Shown: piece by piece, positions 23,854-32,106 of the stretch
How the letters are laid out: every line of letters starts with the position of its first letter
Position numbering within the stretch: position 1 is the stretch's first letter
Source: SIG307 sp964609025
Lineage (GTDB): Bacteria > Bacillota > Clostridia > Lachnospirales > Lachnospiraceae
Reading direction: 5' to 3'
DNA length: 64,000 bases
Assembly (NCBI GenBank): GCA_964609025.1
Contig: CAZSQM010000003.1
Location: forward strand, 90,595-154,594
Translations under genes and position numbers: made by a program
The notes under the pieces: generated by a model
The model's input: only the letters and a program-made list of their open reading frames with translations
The model's database searches: none
What the model was told of the DNA's origin: nothing

Positions 23854-24429
23854 ATGACAAAGCACCTGATTATTGCCGGTGTTCCGAGAGCAGGGAAAAG
23901 TACCGTATCACAGTTGATTGCAAAGAATTTAGGGTATCAGCATATTAGTATGGACTCCGTTATTAACGGCTTTGAAAAGGCTTTTCCGGAAACAGGAATT
24001 GATACCGGAGCCGATACAGATACAAAAGCAAATATTCAAAGCATCAGTTCAAAAATCGCGCCATTTCTTCGTGCAATGATGGACAGCGGGGAGTATGAGG
24101 AATGTGATTACGGTATGGTAATTGATGTGTTTCAATTGTTGCCGGAAGATTATAGGAAGTACATAGACCCGTCGGTTTGCGAGATTTACTATTTTTTGAC
24201 TTCGGATGTTACGGCAAAGGAACGATATGAATTGCTGAAACAATTTGATACACCGAAGGATTATACGTTTTATAAGTCGGAAGAAGAAACTCGCAAGAAT
24301 TGCAAAGAAATTGTAGAGATAAGCAAGTATTTCAAAGAACAGTGCGTTTTACACCGGTTACCGTATTTTGAAACGGCTCGTAACAGGGAGCAGGTAATTG
24401 CGGAATTTATAAAGAACTTGGAGAACTAG
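23854..24429 (+). CDS. P-loop small-molecule kinase-like protein
   Basis: The 191-residue protein begins with a beta strand and a Walker A motif, GVPRAGKST, within the first 20 residues, followed by SQLIAKNLGYQHISMDSVI, an arrangement seen in shikimate-, adenylate- and cytidylate-kinase-like proteins. Charged residues in CDYGMVIDVFQ and the middle helices would form the acceptor site. I cannot name the substrate. Base composition is more AT-rich than mutL upstream. It is nearly contiguous with the DUF3267 gene that follows (two-base gap), so they are probably co-translated. Confidence 0.75.
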   Translation: MTKHLIIAGVPRAGKSTVSQLIAKNLGYQHISMDSVINGFEKAFPETGIDTGADTDTKANIQSISSKIAPFLRAMMDSGEYEECDYGMVIDVFQLLPEDYRKYIDPSVCEIYYFLTSDVTAKERYELLKQFDTPKDYTFYKSEEETRKNCKEIVEISKYFKEQCVLHRLPYFETARNREQVIAEFIKNLEN

Positions 24430-24431
24430 CG

Positions 24432-24962
24432 ATGTTTTATTTTTTGAAACCTCTTCCGGAAAGTACCATGAATTTTACCGGCTGGCAGCCGTTTATTAAA
24501 AATGTCTGGTTTCGGAAGAATTTTATGTTGTTTGTCTATGTTTTGCAGGCGGTACTGGTAGTGACATCGGTACTTTTAGACGTTTGGGAGTTTACAAGCC
24601 TGCTCGTAAAAATTGCAGTGTTTTGTATTGTGTATGTGTGTCATGAATTGTTCCATATTGTGGTGGTTTATCGCATCGGAGACCTTAGTCTGACGCATTC
24701 CGGAATCTTTTTCTGGTTAAACAGCGGTGCGGTGATGAGCAAAGCGAGATTCTGGACGTTTATGACGCTTCCGTTCCTTTGTCTGACGGTGGTTCCGGCT
24801 GTATTATTGCCGTTTACGGACGGATTTTTGTTCGGGCTTTTACGGTATATTGCATGGGTGAATGCAATTATCGCGGGCTCGGATATCATTAATTCGATGC
24901 TGATTTTATTAAAGCCGAACGGGGCAAAGTTTTGCAGAGGTTTTTACAAGGCGGAGAAGTAG
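24432..24962 (+). CDS. DUF3267-type membrane metalloprotease-like protein
   Basis: The 176-residue protein has about four membrane segments and a HELFH motif (HExxH) near residue 74 within CHELFHIVVVYRIGD, the pattern of a zinc-binding membrane peptidase. A later NAIIAGSDIINSMLIL segment could supply a third ligand (Asp). The layout matches the DUF3267 family of putative zincins; no substrate is known. It begins two bases after the kinase-like gene and ends shortly before miaA. Confidence 0.78.
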   Translation: MFYFLKPLPESTMNFTGWQPFIKNVWFRKNFMLFVYVLQAVLVVTSVLLDVWEFTSLLVKIAVFCIVYVCHELFHIVVVYRIGDLSLTHSGIFFWLNSGAVMSKARFWTFMTLPFLCLTVVPAVLLPFTDGFLFGLLRYIAWVNAIIAGSDIINSMLILLKPNGAKFCRGFYKAEK

Positions 24963-25034
24963 TGTGAAGATAAGATTCTGCCGATGTAGAGCAAATCAAA
25001 ACGCAGTAAAATAAGCCGGGAAGGAGGCAATTTT

Positions 25035-25982
25035 ATGGATAAGCTGCCATTACTTATATTGACAGGTCCGACTGCGGTGGGAAAGACAAATCTGTCCATC
25101 AAGCTTGCGAAAGCGGTAAACGGCGAGATTATTTCGGCGGATTCCATGCAGGTGTATCGCCGGATGGACATCGGTACGGCAAAGATTAAGAAAGAGGAAA
25201 TGTGCGGCGTGCCGCATCATTTGATTGATATTTGCGAGCCGACGGAGGATTACAACGTCGTTCGGTTTGCCACGGAAGCGAAACGTCTGATTCGTGAGAT
25301 TACGGAGCGGGGGCATATTCCGATTCTGGTGGGAGGCACCGGCTTTTATATTCAAGCGGTGCTTTATGACATTGATTTTACCGAAACCGAGGAGGATACC
25401 ACGTACCGGGAGGAACTGGCAGCATTTGCGGACAAGTACGGAGCGGAGGCGCTTCACGAGGAGCTTGCCAAAGTAGACCCGGCTTCTGCCGAGGCGATTC
25501 ATTCCAATAATGTAAAGCGTGTGATTCGCGCGTTAGAGTTTTACCGGCAGACCGGCGGGAAGATTTCCGAGCATAACGAAGAGCAGCGCGGAAAGGAATC
25601 TGCGTATAAAAGTGCTTATTTTGTACTGACGCAGGACCGGGCGGTGTTGTATGACCGAATCGAAAAAAGGATTGACAGTATGCTTTCCGAAGGCTTACTG
25701 GATGAAGTAAAAGCATTGCTTGCGGAAGGCTGCAAGCCGGAGATGGTATCGATGCAGGGCCTCGGTTATAAGGAAATTGTGCCGTATTTAAACGGAGAAT
25801 GCACCTTAGACGAAGCGGTTTATATTTTAAAGCGGGACACCAGACACTTTGCAAAACGCCAGATTACCTGGTTTAAACGGGAACGTGAGGTGCTTTGGTT
25901 TGATAAAGGCTTGTATGAGAGTGAAGATGCTATACTGGAAGCAATGCTTACGGAAGCAAGAAAGAGAGGGATAATAAAATGA
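25035..25982 (+). CDS. miaA: tRNA dimethylallyltransferase
   Basis: MiaA attaches a dimethylallyl group to N6 of adenosine 37 in tRNAs reading UNN codons. The 315-residue protein has the P-loop GPTAVGKTNLS (about residues 10-20), ISADSMQVYRRMDIGTAK, the VPHHLID loop and ILVGGTGFYIQAVLYD, all diagnostic. miaA often follows mutL directly; here four accessory genes intervene. Its stop overlaps the start of the next gene by four bases (ATGA), so they are translationally coupled. Confidence 0.97.
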   Translation: MDKLPLLILTGPTAVGKTNLSIKLAKAVNGEIISADSMQVYRRMDIGTAKIKKEEMCGVPHHLIDICEPTEDYNVVRFATEAKRLIREITERGHIPILVGGTGFYIQAVLYDIDFTETEEDTTYREELAAFADKYGAEALHEELAKVDPASAEAIHSNNVKRVIRALEFYRQTGGKISEHNEEQRGKESAYKSAYFVLTQDRAVLYDRIEKRIDSMLSEGLLDEVKALLAEGCKPEMVSMQGLGYKEIVPYLNGECTLDEAVYILKRDTRHFAKRQITWFKREREVLWFDKGLYESEDAILEAMLTEARKRGIIK

Positions 25983-26413
25983 CACATGAAGAGATTGCTA
26001 CAAATTTGTTTGAAGAGAAATATCATTGTTCGCAGGCGGTATTGGGAGCTTTTGCAGAAGACTTTGGTATGGATGTAAAAACTGCATTGAAATTAGGTGG
26101 TTGTTTTGGCGGAGGAATGTGTAAAGGAGAAGTGTGTGGAGCATGTACAGGAGCATTGATGGTCCTAGGCTTAAGATACGGTCAGTGTGAAATAACTGAT
26201 TTAGAGAACAGAGCCAAAGCAAACGCAGCTGCTGTAGAGTTTCTGGAACAGTTTAAGAAGGAAAACGGTTCTTATTTGTGCAAGGATTTATTGGGATGTG
26301 ACTTGGCAACTGCGGAAGGAAAAACATACGCAATAGAACATAAGCTATTTACAGAATTTTGTCCGAAAATGGTTATTTCTGCAACCAGGATAGCGGAACA
26401 GTTGATACGATAG
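25979..26413 (+). CDS. C_GCAxxG_C_C family redox-type protein
   Basis: The 144-residue protein carries the family's cysteine pattern: HCSQAVLGAF near the N-terminus, GGCFGGGMCKGEVCGACTGA in the middle and LLGCDLATAEG plus an FCPKMV cysteine towards the end. Members are thought to bind a metal or act in redox chemistry and are often near flavoproteins or transporters; none has a firm function known to me. It overlaps miaA by four bases. Codon use is AT-richer than miaA. Confidence 0.85.
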   Translation: MTHEEIATNLFEEKYHCSQAVLGAFAEDFGMDVKTALKLGGCFGGGMCKGEVCGACTGALMVLGLRYGQCEITDLENRAKANAAAVEFLEQFKKENGSYLCKDLLGCDLATAEGKTYAIEHKLFTEFCPKMVISATRIAEQLIR

Positions 26414-26429
26414 AAAAGGAGAAAGGTAT

Positions 26430-26900
26430 ATGAACATCAGACGAGCAGAAAACAAGGACATGAACGGAATTAACAAGCTGTTGCTTCAGGTGTTAATGGT
26501 ACACCACAACGGCAGACCGGATATTTTTAAGCCGAATGCGAAGAAATACACCGATGCGGAGCTGGCAGATATTCTTGCAGATGACACAAAGCCTGTTTTT
26601 GTGGCGGTAGACGAGCAGGAAAACGTGCTTGGTTATGCCTTTTGCGTATTTCAGCAGCATTTGAACAATAATATTTTGACCGACATCAAGACATTGTATA
26701 TCGATGATTTGTGTGTAGACGAGGAAAAGCGGGGCATGCACATCGGAACGGCCTTGTACGAGTATGTACTGGATTTTGCAAAGAAGTCCGGCTGCTACAA
26801 CGTGACCTTAAATGTGTGGTCCTGCAATAAAAGTGCCATGAAGTTTTATGAAAAGTGCGGTCTGGTGCCTCAGAAGGTCGGGATGGAGAAGGTGCTGTAA
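26430..26900 (+). CDS. GNAT family N-acetyltransferase
   Basis: The 156-residue protein opens with MNIRRAENKDMNGINKLLLQ, a typical GNAT start, and has LYIDDLCVDEEKRGMHIGTA as the acetyl-CoA loop (R/Q-x-x-G-x-G/A: KRGMHIGTAL) and FYEKCGLVPQKVGMEK near its end. The C-terminus resembles RimI-like acetyltransferases. The acceptor is unknown. A ribosome binding site AAAAGGAGAAAGG precedes the ATG. A dead DUF4143 fragment begins immediately after its stop. Confidence 0.87.
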   Translation: MNIRRAENKDMNGINKLLLQVLMVHHNGRPDIFKPNAKKYTDAELADILADDTKPVFVAVDEQENVLGYAFCVFQQHLNNNILTDIKTLYIDDLCVDEEKRGMHIGTALYEYVLDFAKKSGCYNVTLNVWSCNKSAMKFYEKCGLVPQKVGMEKVL

Positions 26901-27170
26901 AGTCGGAAGAAGAGCGAACTGATAAAGCAGGGGATTCATCCGTATTTCTGGCGTTCCGGCAATACTGCGGAGCTGGATTTTTTGTTTGAGTATGAAGATA
27001 CCATTATTCCGGTGGAAGCAAAAGCAGAAGTGCGTACAAGAGCGAAAAGTTATTTGCAGTTTTGCAAGAAGTATCAGCCGAAGCTTGGCTTTAAGTTTTC
27101 CATGAAAAATATCGGAAATCATGAAGTGGAGAACACAAAGACATACGGTGTTCCGTTGTATCTGATATAG
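26901..27170 (+). pseudogene. Remnant of a DUF4143 ATPase (C-terminal end only)
   Basis: An open frame with no start codon of its own encodes 89 residues that look like the end of an AAA/DUF4143 protein: PYFWRSGNTAELDFLFEYED, IIPVEAKAEVRTRAKSYLQF and KTYGVPLYLI at the stop. The E-x-DF and P-V-E-x-K residues match the PD-(D/E)xK-like end of that family. No P-loop or remainder of the gene lies upstream; the frame starts straight after the GNAT stop codon. An intact homologue-type gene is at 47.5 kb. This is the scar of a deletion or a partial transfer. Confidence 0.8.
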
Positions 27171-27374
27171 AAAATAGAGGAGTATTTGAAACAAAGCTTA
27201 GAATAATAGATACACATAAAATAATTATGACAACTAAAAGATAAAACAGCAATACAGTGAGAAGAGGAGAGAAACAAATTGAGAGCAGTAACAAATCGAT
27301 CAATTTGAAAACGGTATTTGTACATGTGCCGTTTGTAAAAAATATCAGGGAATTTGAAGGTGAAGGAAAAAGCA
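27171..27374. other. AT-rich spacer with no recognised gene
   Basis: About 200 AT-rich bases lie between the DUF4143 remnant and the next acetyltransferase. Short open frames that run into the following gene in another frame have no family features or ribosome binding sites. I see no hairpin or convincing promoter. Confidence 0.6.
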
Positions 27375-27866
27375 ATGAAGATAGTAGTCAGAGAGTATCA
27401 AAGGAAAGATTTACCGGAGATGATTCGGATTTGGAACGAAGTGGTGGAAGAAGGAATTGCGTTTCCGCAGGAGGACTTATTAGACGAAATCACCGGAGAG
27501 AAGTTTTTTTCGAACCAGACCTACAACGGAGTGGCAGAAGATACGAAAACCGGTAGAATCCTTGGATTATACATTTTGCATCCGAACAATGTGGGACGGT
27601 GCGGACATATCTGCAATGCCAGTTATGCGGTCAGCGCGGAAAGCAGAGGACTCCATATCGGTGAAAAACTTGTGTTAGATTGTCTGGAGCAGGGGAAAAA
27701 GCATGGCTTCGGGGTGTTACAGTTTAATGCGGTAGTGGCAACAAATCTGCATGCAAGGCATTTATACGAACGGCTCGGATTTGTACAGCTCGGGACAATT
27801 CCGAAAGGCTTTCGCAGGAAGGACGGGCATTACGAGGATATTTGTCCGTATTATCATGAACTCTAA
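27375..27866 (+). CDS. GNAT family N-acetyltransferase
   Basis: The 163-residue protein starts at ATG 27375, after GGTGAAGGA, with MKIVVREYQRKDLPEMIRIW. The acetyl-CoA loop is in SAESRGLHIGEKLVLDCLEQ, and the end reads LYERLGFVQLGTIPKGFRRK, the order seen in phosphinothricin/PAT-like and RimI-like acetyltransferases. The GRCGHICNASYAV strand before the loop is typical. The acceptor is unknown. It is third in the GNAT series of this block. Confidence 0.87.
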   Translation: MKIVVREYQRKDLPEMIRIWNEVVEEGIAFPQEDLLDEITGEKFFSNQTYNGVAEDTKTGRILGLYILHPNNVGRCGHICNASYAVSAESRGLHIGEKLVLDCLEQGKKHGFGVLQFNAVVATNLHARHLYERLGFVQLGTIPKGFRRKDGHYEDICPYYHEL

Positions 27867-27932
27867 GAGGGTTACGCATTTTTGTATCGTAAAAATCAGC
27901 GAGAAGTTGAATGACAGAAGGAGAGGCAGGCT

Positions 27933-28481
27933 ATGGAACATAAGGGAACAAAACGATTGGAAACTGACCGTTTGATTCTTCGACGGTTCATCCCGGAGGA
28001 TGCGGAATCAATGTATAATAACTGGGCTTCGGACCCGGAGGTGTCAAAGTATTTAACCTGGCCGACACATCCGAATGTAGAAGTTACAAAATCATTGGTA
28101 AATGACTGGATTACACGATATGAGAATCCGGAGTATTACAATTGGGTGATCGAGTTAAAAGAAAACGGAGAAGCGGTAGGTAATATTTCTGTTGTGGAAA
28201 TCAAAGAGAAGGTAGACGCAGCCGTTATCGGATATTGTATGGGACAGGCCTGGTGGGGCCGGGAAATTATGCCGGAAGCATTAACGGAAGTGATGCGATA
28301 TCTGTTTGATGAAGTGGGCATGAACCGTGTGGCGGCTTGTCATGATGCAAATAACCCGAAGTCCGGCAGGGTGATGCAAAAGGCCGGAATGAAGTACGAG
28401 GGAATTCTGCGCGGTGCCGGGCGAAACAATCAGGGGATTGTCGATAAGGTCTGGTACGGACTGCTGAAGAAAGACAGGTAA
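27933..28481 (+). CDS. GNAT acetyltransferase, RimJ/RimL type
   Basis: The 182-residue protein has the longer RimJ/RimL layout: KRLETDRLILRRFIPEDAES at the N-terminus, WVIELKENGEAVGNISVVEI, the acyl-CoA loop WWGREIMPEALTEVMRYLFD, and NPKSGRVMQKAGMKYEGILR near the end. These enzymes acetylate N-termini of ribosomal proteins or small molecules; this one cannot be assigned. An AGAAGGAGAGG site precedes the ATG. Confidence 0.9.
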   Translation: MEHKGTKRLETDRLILRRFIPEDAESMYNNWASDPEVSKYLTWPTHPNVEVTKSLVNDWITRYENPEYYNWVIELKENGEAVGNISVVEIKEKVDAAVIGYCMGQAWWGREIMPEALTEVMRYLFDEVGMNRVAACHDANNPKSGRVMQKAGMKYEGILRGAGRNNQGIVDKVWYGLLKKDR

Positions 28482-28511
28482 GGATATTCTGTGATGAAAG
28501 GATATTTTTAG

Positions 28512-28540
28512 TGGACAAGAATCCTTCGGAATGTTATACT
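28512..28540 (+). promoter_or_regulatory. Sigma-A promoter for the Met gamma-lyase-like gene
   Basis: TGGACA (28512-28517), a 17-base spacer and TATACT (28535-28540) lie 43 bases before the ATG at 28584. Confidence 0.72.
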
Positions 28541-28583
28541 ATGCCGAGGTGAATACAGGAACACACATACAGGAGATTTTATC

Positions 28584-29870
28584 ATGAACGATTATTTAAA
28601 GCTGATGTACAAGGACTGCAACATTGACGATAAGGTGCTTTCCTTTTGCGCGGGAATTGAGGAGAGCTTAAAGGAGCGCTTTGCCGGAATTGACGAGGTG
28701 GCGGAGTACAACCAGATGAAGGTGCTTTCCGCAATGCGGAAAAATAAGGTTTCCGAAGCGCATTTTTGCGAGTCCACCGGCTACGGCTATGACGATATCG
28801 GCAGAGATACGCTGGAAGAGGTGTATGCCGATGTATTTCATACGGAAAGCGCGCTGGTGCGCCCGAATTTAGTGTCCGGTACCCATGCGCTGACCGTGGC
28901 GCTTTCTGCGAATGTCCGTCCGGGGGATGAGATTTTTTCGCCGGTAGGAAAACCCTATGATACGTTAGAGGGCGTTATCGGCATCCGGGAATGTAAAGGG
29001 TCTTTGGCGGAGTACGGCGTTACCTACGCCCAGGCGGATTTGCGGCCTAACGGAATGATTGATTACGACGCGGTAAAAAAAGGAATCAACGAACGCACGA
29101 AGTTGGTTACGATTCAGCGTTCCAAAGGTTATCAGACGAGACCGACTCTTTCGGTGGAGGCAATCGGTATTTTGATTGCGTTTATCAAAAACATCAAGCC
29201 GGATGTCATCTGTATGGTAGATAACTGCTACGGGGAGTTTGTGGAGGTTATTGAACCGACGGATGTGGGCGCGGATTTGTGTGTGGGTTCTCTGATTAAG
29301 AATCCGGGCGGCGGACTGGCGCCGATTGGCGGCTACATTGTGGGAAAAAAGGAATATGTGGACAATTGTGCGTACCGGCTGACCGCGCCGGGGCTCGGAA
29401 AGGAAGTGGGCGCAAGCCTTGGGCTGAACCGTGCCTTCTTTCAGGGGCTTTTTCTGGCGCCGACCGTGGTTGCCGGAGCGTTAAAGGGCGCCATATTTGC
29501 CGCAAATATTTATGAAGCCCTCGGCTTTCCGGTGATTCCTAACGGAAAGGAGCCGCGTTATGACATAATTCAGGCGGTGACCTTAAAAAGCAGGGAAGCC
29601 ATGCTTGCGTTTTGTCACGGAATTCAGGAGGCAGCTCCGGTAGACAGTTATGTTGTACCGGAACCTTGGGCGATGCCGGGCTACCATGACGAGGTAGTGA
29701 TGGCGGCCGGAGCGTTTATTCAGGGTTCCTCCATTGAGCTTTCCGCGGACGGACCGGTAGCAGAGCCTTATGCGGTCTATTTTCAGGGAGGACTTACCTG
29801 GTATCACGCAAAGTTCGGTATTATCAATTCGGTGCAAAAGCTGTTTGAGAAAGGTCTGATTTTACAGTAA
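28584..29870 (+). CDS. Methionine gamma-lyase family (YnbB-type) PLP enzyme
   Basis: The 428-residue protein belongs to the family annotated as aluminium-resistance protein or methionine gamma-lyase. The fold-type-I PLP features are RPNLVSGTHALTVALSANVR (cofactor phosphate contact), ICMVDNCYGEFVE (Asp contacting the pyridine nitrogen) and the presumed lysine in LCVGSLIKNPGGGLAPIGGY. C-S lyase activity is assumed by homology; the natural substrate is not established. In Firmicutes it often follows the miaA/hfq region, as here after the accessory block. Confidence 0.88.
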   Translation: MNDYLKLMYKDCNIDDKVLSFCAGIEESLKERFAGIDEVAEYNQMKVLSAMRKNKVSEAHFCESTGYGYDDIGRDTLEEVYADVFHTESALVRPNLVSGTHALTVALSANVRPGDEIFSPVGKPYDTLEGVIGIRECKGSLAEYGVTYAQADLRPNGMIDYDAVKKGINERTKLVTIQRSKGYQTRPTLSVEAIGILIAFIKNIKPDVICMVDNCYGEFVEVIEPTDVGADLCVGSLIKNPGGGLAPIGGYIVGKKEYVDNCAYRLTAPGLGKEVGASLGLNRAFFQGLFLAPTVVAGALKGAIFAANIYEALGFPVIPNGKEPRYDIIQAVTLKSREAMLAFCHGIQEAAPVDSYVVPEPWAMPGYHDEVVMAAGAFIQGSSIELSADGPVAEPYAVYFQGGLTWYHAKFGIINSVQKLFEKGLILQ

Positions 29871-29901
29871 TACGAAATTATGATTTCATTGTAAAAAAAG
29901 T

Positions 29902-29930
29902 TTGAATAAGCCCCTGCTTTATGCTAAAAT
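29902..29930 (+). promoter_or_regulatory. Sigma-A promoter for the DUF4321 gene
   Basis: TTGAAT (29902-29907), a 17-base spacer and TAAAAT (29925-29930) lie 35 bases upstream of the small membrane protein gene. Confidence 0.72.
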
Positions 29931-29965
29931 AGAAAGCGGAGAACAGAGAGAAAAGAGGGATTTTT

Positions 29966-30238
29966 ATGGCTGGTAGAACCGGAAGAACATGGGTTTTGCT
30001 GTTATTGATGCTGTGCGGTGTCGTAATCGGCAGCTTTTTAGGCTATCTGGCAAAGGATATTTCATGGTTATCATGGCTGGATTACGGAATGACCTTCGGC
30101 ATCGGAAGCGGTTCGGGAAGCGGCGCATTGTTTCTGAATCTCGGAATCCTTACGATTACCTTCGGGCTTTCGATTAAAATCTCGATTGCCAGTATCCTCG
30201 GCGTGGTCATTGCGTTTCTTATTTACAGAAGACTTTAA
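29966..30238 (+). CDS. DUF4321 small membrane protein
   Basis: The 90-residue protein has a hydrophobic N-terminal segment (about residues 10-28), a Gly/Ser-rich middle (GIGSGSGSGALFLNLGIL) and a second membrane segment at the C-terminus. This matches the DUF4321 family found next to radC in Clostridia. Function unknown. It may act with the mre cell-shape cluster that follows, but that is only position-based. Confidence 0.8.
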   Translation: MAGRTGRTWVLLLLMLCGVVIGSFLGYLAKDISWLSWLDYGMTFGIGSGSGSGALFLNLGILTITFGLSIKISIASILGVVIAFLIYRRL

Positions 30239-30268
30239 TTCCGGTACCTTCCGCAAGGAAGGAGGCAT

Positions 30269-30967
30269 ATGGAACATTTTTTAACTCAAAAGGAACTTCC
30301 GGTATCCGAACGCCCCTATGAAAAATGCGAGCGTTTCGGACCGGAGGTTTTGTCTGACGCGGAGCTTTTGGCGGTCATCATTCGTTCCGGTACAAAAAAG
30401 GAGCGCGCCGTCGATTTGGCAATCCGTATATTAAGCCGTCCCGGAGCGAAAAAGGGGCTTGCGGCACTGAATTACTATTCCCAGAAGGAACTTCAAAAAA
30501 TCAAAGGAATCGGCAGAGTGAAGGCGGTTCAGCTTTGCTGCGTCGCGGAACTGGCAAAACGGATGCAGGCGGCATCCTTTGAGGAGGACGTATGCTTTAC
30601 CGCGCCGCAGATGATTGCCGATGCGTATATGGGCAGACTCAGACATTGCCGGACCGAGGAAATTCTTCTTTTGATGCTGGATACGAAAGGGCGGAAAATT
30701 GCGGACGCCGTTGTTTCCCGCGGCACGGTCAACAGCGCGGTGTTAGAGCCGAGAGAAGTGCTTACGATTGCCCTGCGCTACGAAGCGGTGTTTATCGTGG
30801 TGCTGCATAACCACCCAAGCGGGGTCCCGACGCCCAGCGATGCGGATATTCACGTCACAAGACGGCTTGCCGCAGCGTGTGAAATTGTGGGAATTCTGCT
30901 CCGCGACCATATTATTATCGGTGATAACCGCTATCTCAGTATGAAAGAGATGGGACTTTTGGACTAG
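30269..30967 (+). CDS. radC: RadC family JAB-domain protein
   Basis: The 232-residue protein has an N-terminal helix-hairpin-helix part (IKGIGRVKAVQLCCVAEL) and a C-terminal JAB/MPN metal-binding domain with the motif HNHPSGVPTPSDAD near residues 177-190 (His-x-His, then S-x7-D) and an upstream glutamate in LEPREV. Despite its name, a role in DNA repair is not supported in most bacteria. Its place directly before mreB is conserved across Firmicutes. Confidence 0.94.
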   Translation: MEHFLTQKELPVSERPYEKCERFGPEVLSDAELLAVIIRSGTKKERAVDLAIRILSRPGAKKGLAALNYYSQKELQKIKGIGRVKAVQLCCVAELAKRMQAASFEEDVCFTAPQMIADAYMGRLRHCRTEEILLLMLDTKGRKIADAVVSRGTVNSAVLEPREVLTIALRYEAVFIVVLHNHPSGVPTPSDADIHVTRRLAAACEIVGILLRDHIIIGDNRYLSMKEMGLLD

Positions 30968-30997
30968 TATTTGTCAAAATATAGGACAAATAAATGA

Positions 30998-31026
30998 TTG
31001 AAATAAATAGGAAAAAGTGGTACACT
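30998..31026 (+). promoter_or_regulatory. Sigma-A promoter of the mre/min cluster
   Basis: TTGAAA (30998-31003), a 17-base spacer and TACACT (31021-31026) lie upstream of mreB. A perfect 7-bp inverted repeat, ATTTGTC/GACAAAT (30969-30991), ends seven bases before the -35 and could be a regulator site or a weak radC terminator. Genes from mreB to mgsA follow with small gaps, so this promoter may serve all of them. Confidence 0.68.
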
Positions 31027-31068
31027 ATGATAGAATATAGAATCACTATGCGAAGGGAGATTACTAAG

Positions 31069-32100
31069 TTGTCATCAAAGGTTTTTGCAATAGATTTCGG
31101 TACCAGCGTATTAAAAATTTACAAGAAAAATGAAGGTGTCATTTTTGATGAGAAGAACGTCGTGGCAATCTGCGACGGTGTTGTGAATGCAATCGGAAAC
31201 GAAGCGTTTGAAATGTACGGGAGAACGCCGGATAATTTTCAGGTGACGTTTCCGGTAAAGTATGGCGTGATTGCGGATTTTGCGAATATGCTAGCGCTCT
31301 TAAATTCCGCGTTTTCCCGGCTTTCGGACAAGTACGGCAAGTTTACCGGCGCGGAATTTATTGTTGCGATTCCGAGCGATATCAGCGAGGTGGAGTGCCG
31401 TGCGTTCTATGATTTGCTTTGGAGTTCCTCCGCAAAACCGAAAAAGGACAAGGTGCGTGCTGTGCATAAGCCGGTAGCCAATGCCATCGGTGCCGGGCTT
31501 GAAGTAATGACGGCAAACGGGATTATGGTAGTGGACATCGGAGCGGAAACCACGGAAATTGCGGTCATGGCGTTGGGCGGAATTGTAAACAGCAAGAAGG
31601 TGGATATCGGCGGAAACCGTCTGGATGAAACCATTATTACAAGCGTTAAGAAGAGATATAATCTGATTATCGGCAGCAAAACGGCAGAACTGATTAAAAA
31701 GGAGCTTTCCTGCGCCCTTCCGCCGAAGGAAGCAAAAACGCTCCGTGTATACGGCCGCGACGTTATGACGGGGCTTCCGACGGAAGCGGAAGTAGATTCC
31801 GCGTTTGTTTACGAGGCGATTGAGGAGCATCTTCACGCGATTGTTGACGCGGTAAAGATGATTTTAGAGAAGACCCCGCCGGAAATTGCTTCGGATATTC
31901 TGGATGCCGGTATTTATCTGACCGGGGGTTCTGCCAATATTAAGGATTTGGACAAGCTGTTCGGAAGAGAAACCGAACTGGATATCCACATCTGTGAGAA
32001 TTCTGCCAATACGGTAGTAATTGGTCTTGGAAAGATTTTGGAAAACAGCAAATACAGTGATTTAAGACTGACGCTGGACAAGATGGCAAACGGAGGTTGA
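31069..32100 (+). CDS. mreB: Rod-shape protein MreB/Mbl, actin-like
   Basis: MreB forms membrane-bound actin-like filaments that guide side-wall peptidoglycan synthesis. The start is taken as TTG 31069, about nine bases after AAGGGAG, giving 343 residues. The actin-fold motifs are phosphate-1 VFAIDFGTSVLKIY (residues 5-18), phosphate-2 GIMVVDIGAETTEIAVM and the adenosine motif IYLTGGSANIKDLD. The sequence is rather divergent from canonical MreB (no GTANTLVY), so it may be the Mbl or MreBH-type paralogue, but the mreC-mreD neighbours support the MreB role. Confidence 0.9.
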   Translation: MSSKVFAIDFGTSVLKIYKKNEGVIFDEKNVVAICDGVVNAIGNEAFEMYGRTPDNFQVTFPVKYGVIADFANMLALLNSAFSRLSDKYGKFTGAEFIVAIPSDISEVECRAFYDLLWSSSAKPKKDKVRAVHKPVANAIGAGLEVMTANGIMVVDIGAETTEIAVMALGGIVNSKKVDIGGNRLDETIITSVKKRYNLIIGSKTAELIKKELSCALPPKEAKTLRVYGRDVMTGLPTEAEVDSAFVYEAIEEHLHAIVDAVKMILEKTPPEIASDILDAGIYLTGGSANIKDLDKLFGRETELDIHICENSANTVVIGLGKILENSKYSDLRLTLDKMANGG

Positions 32101-32106
32101 TAGTGC

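Noticed and set aside
27257..27556. A 99-codon plus-strand frame overlapping the third GNAT gene
   Set aside because: It runs in a different frame from the clear acetyltransferase, has no family features, and its start is not preceded by a suitable ribosome binding site.
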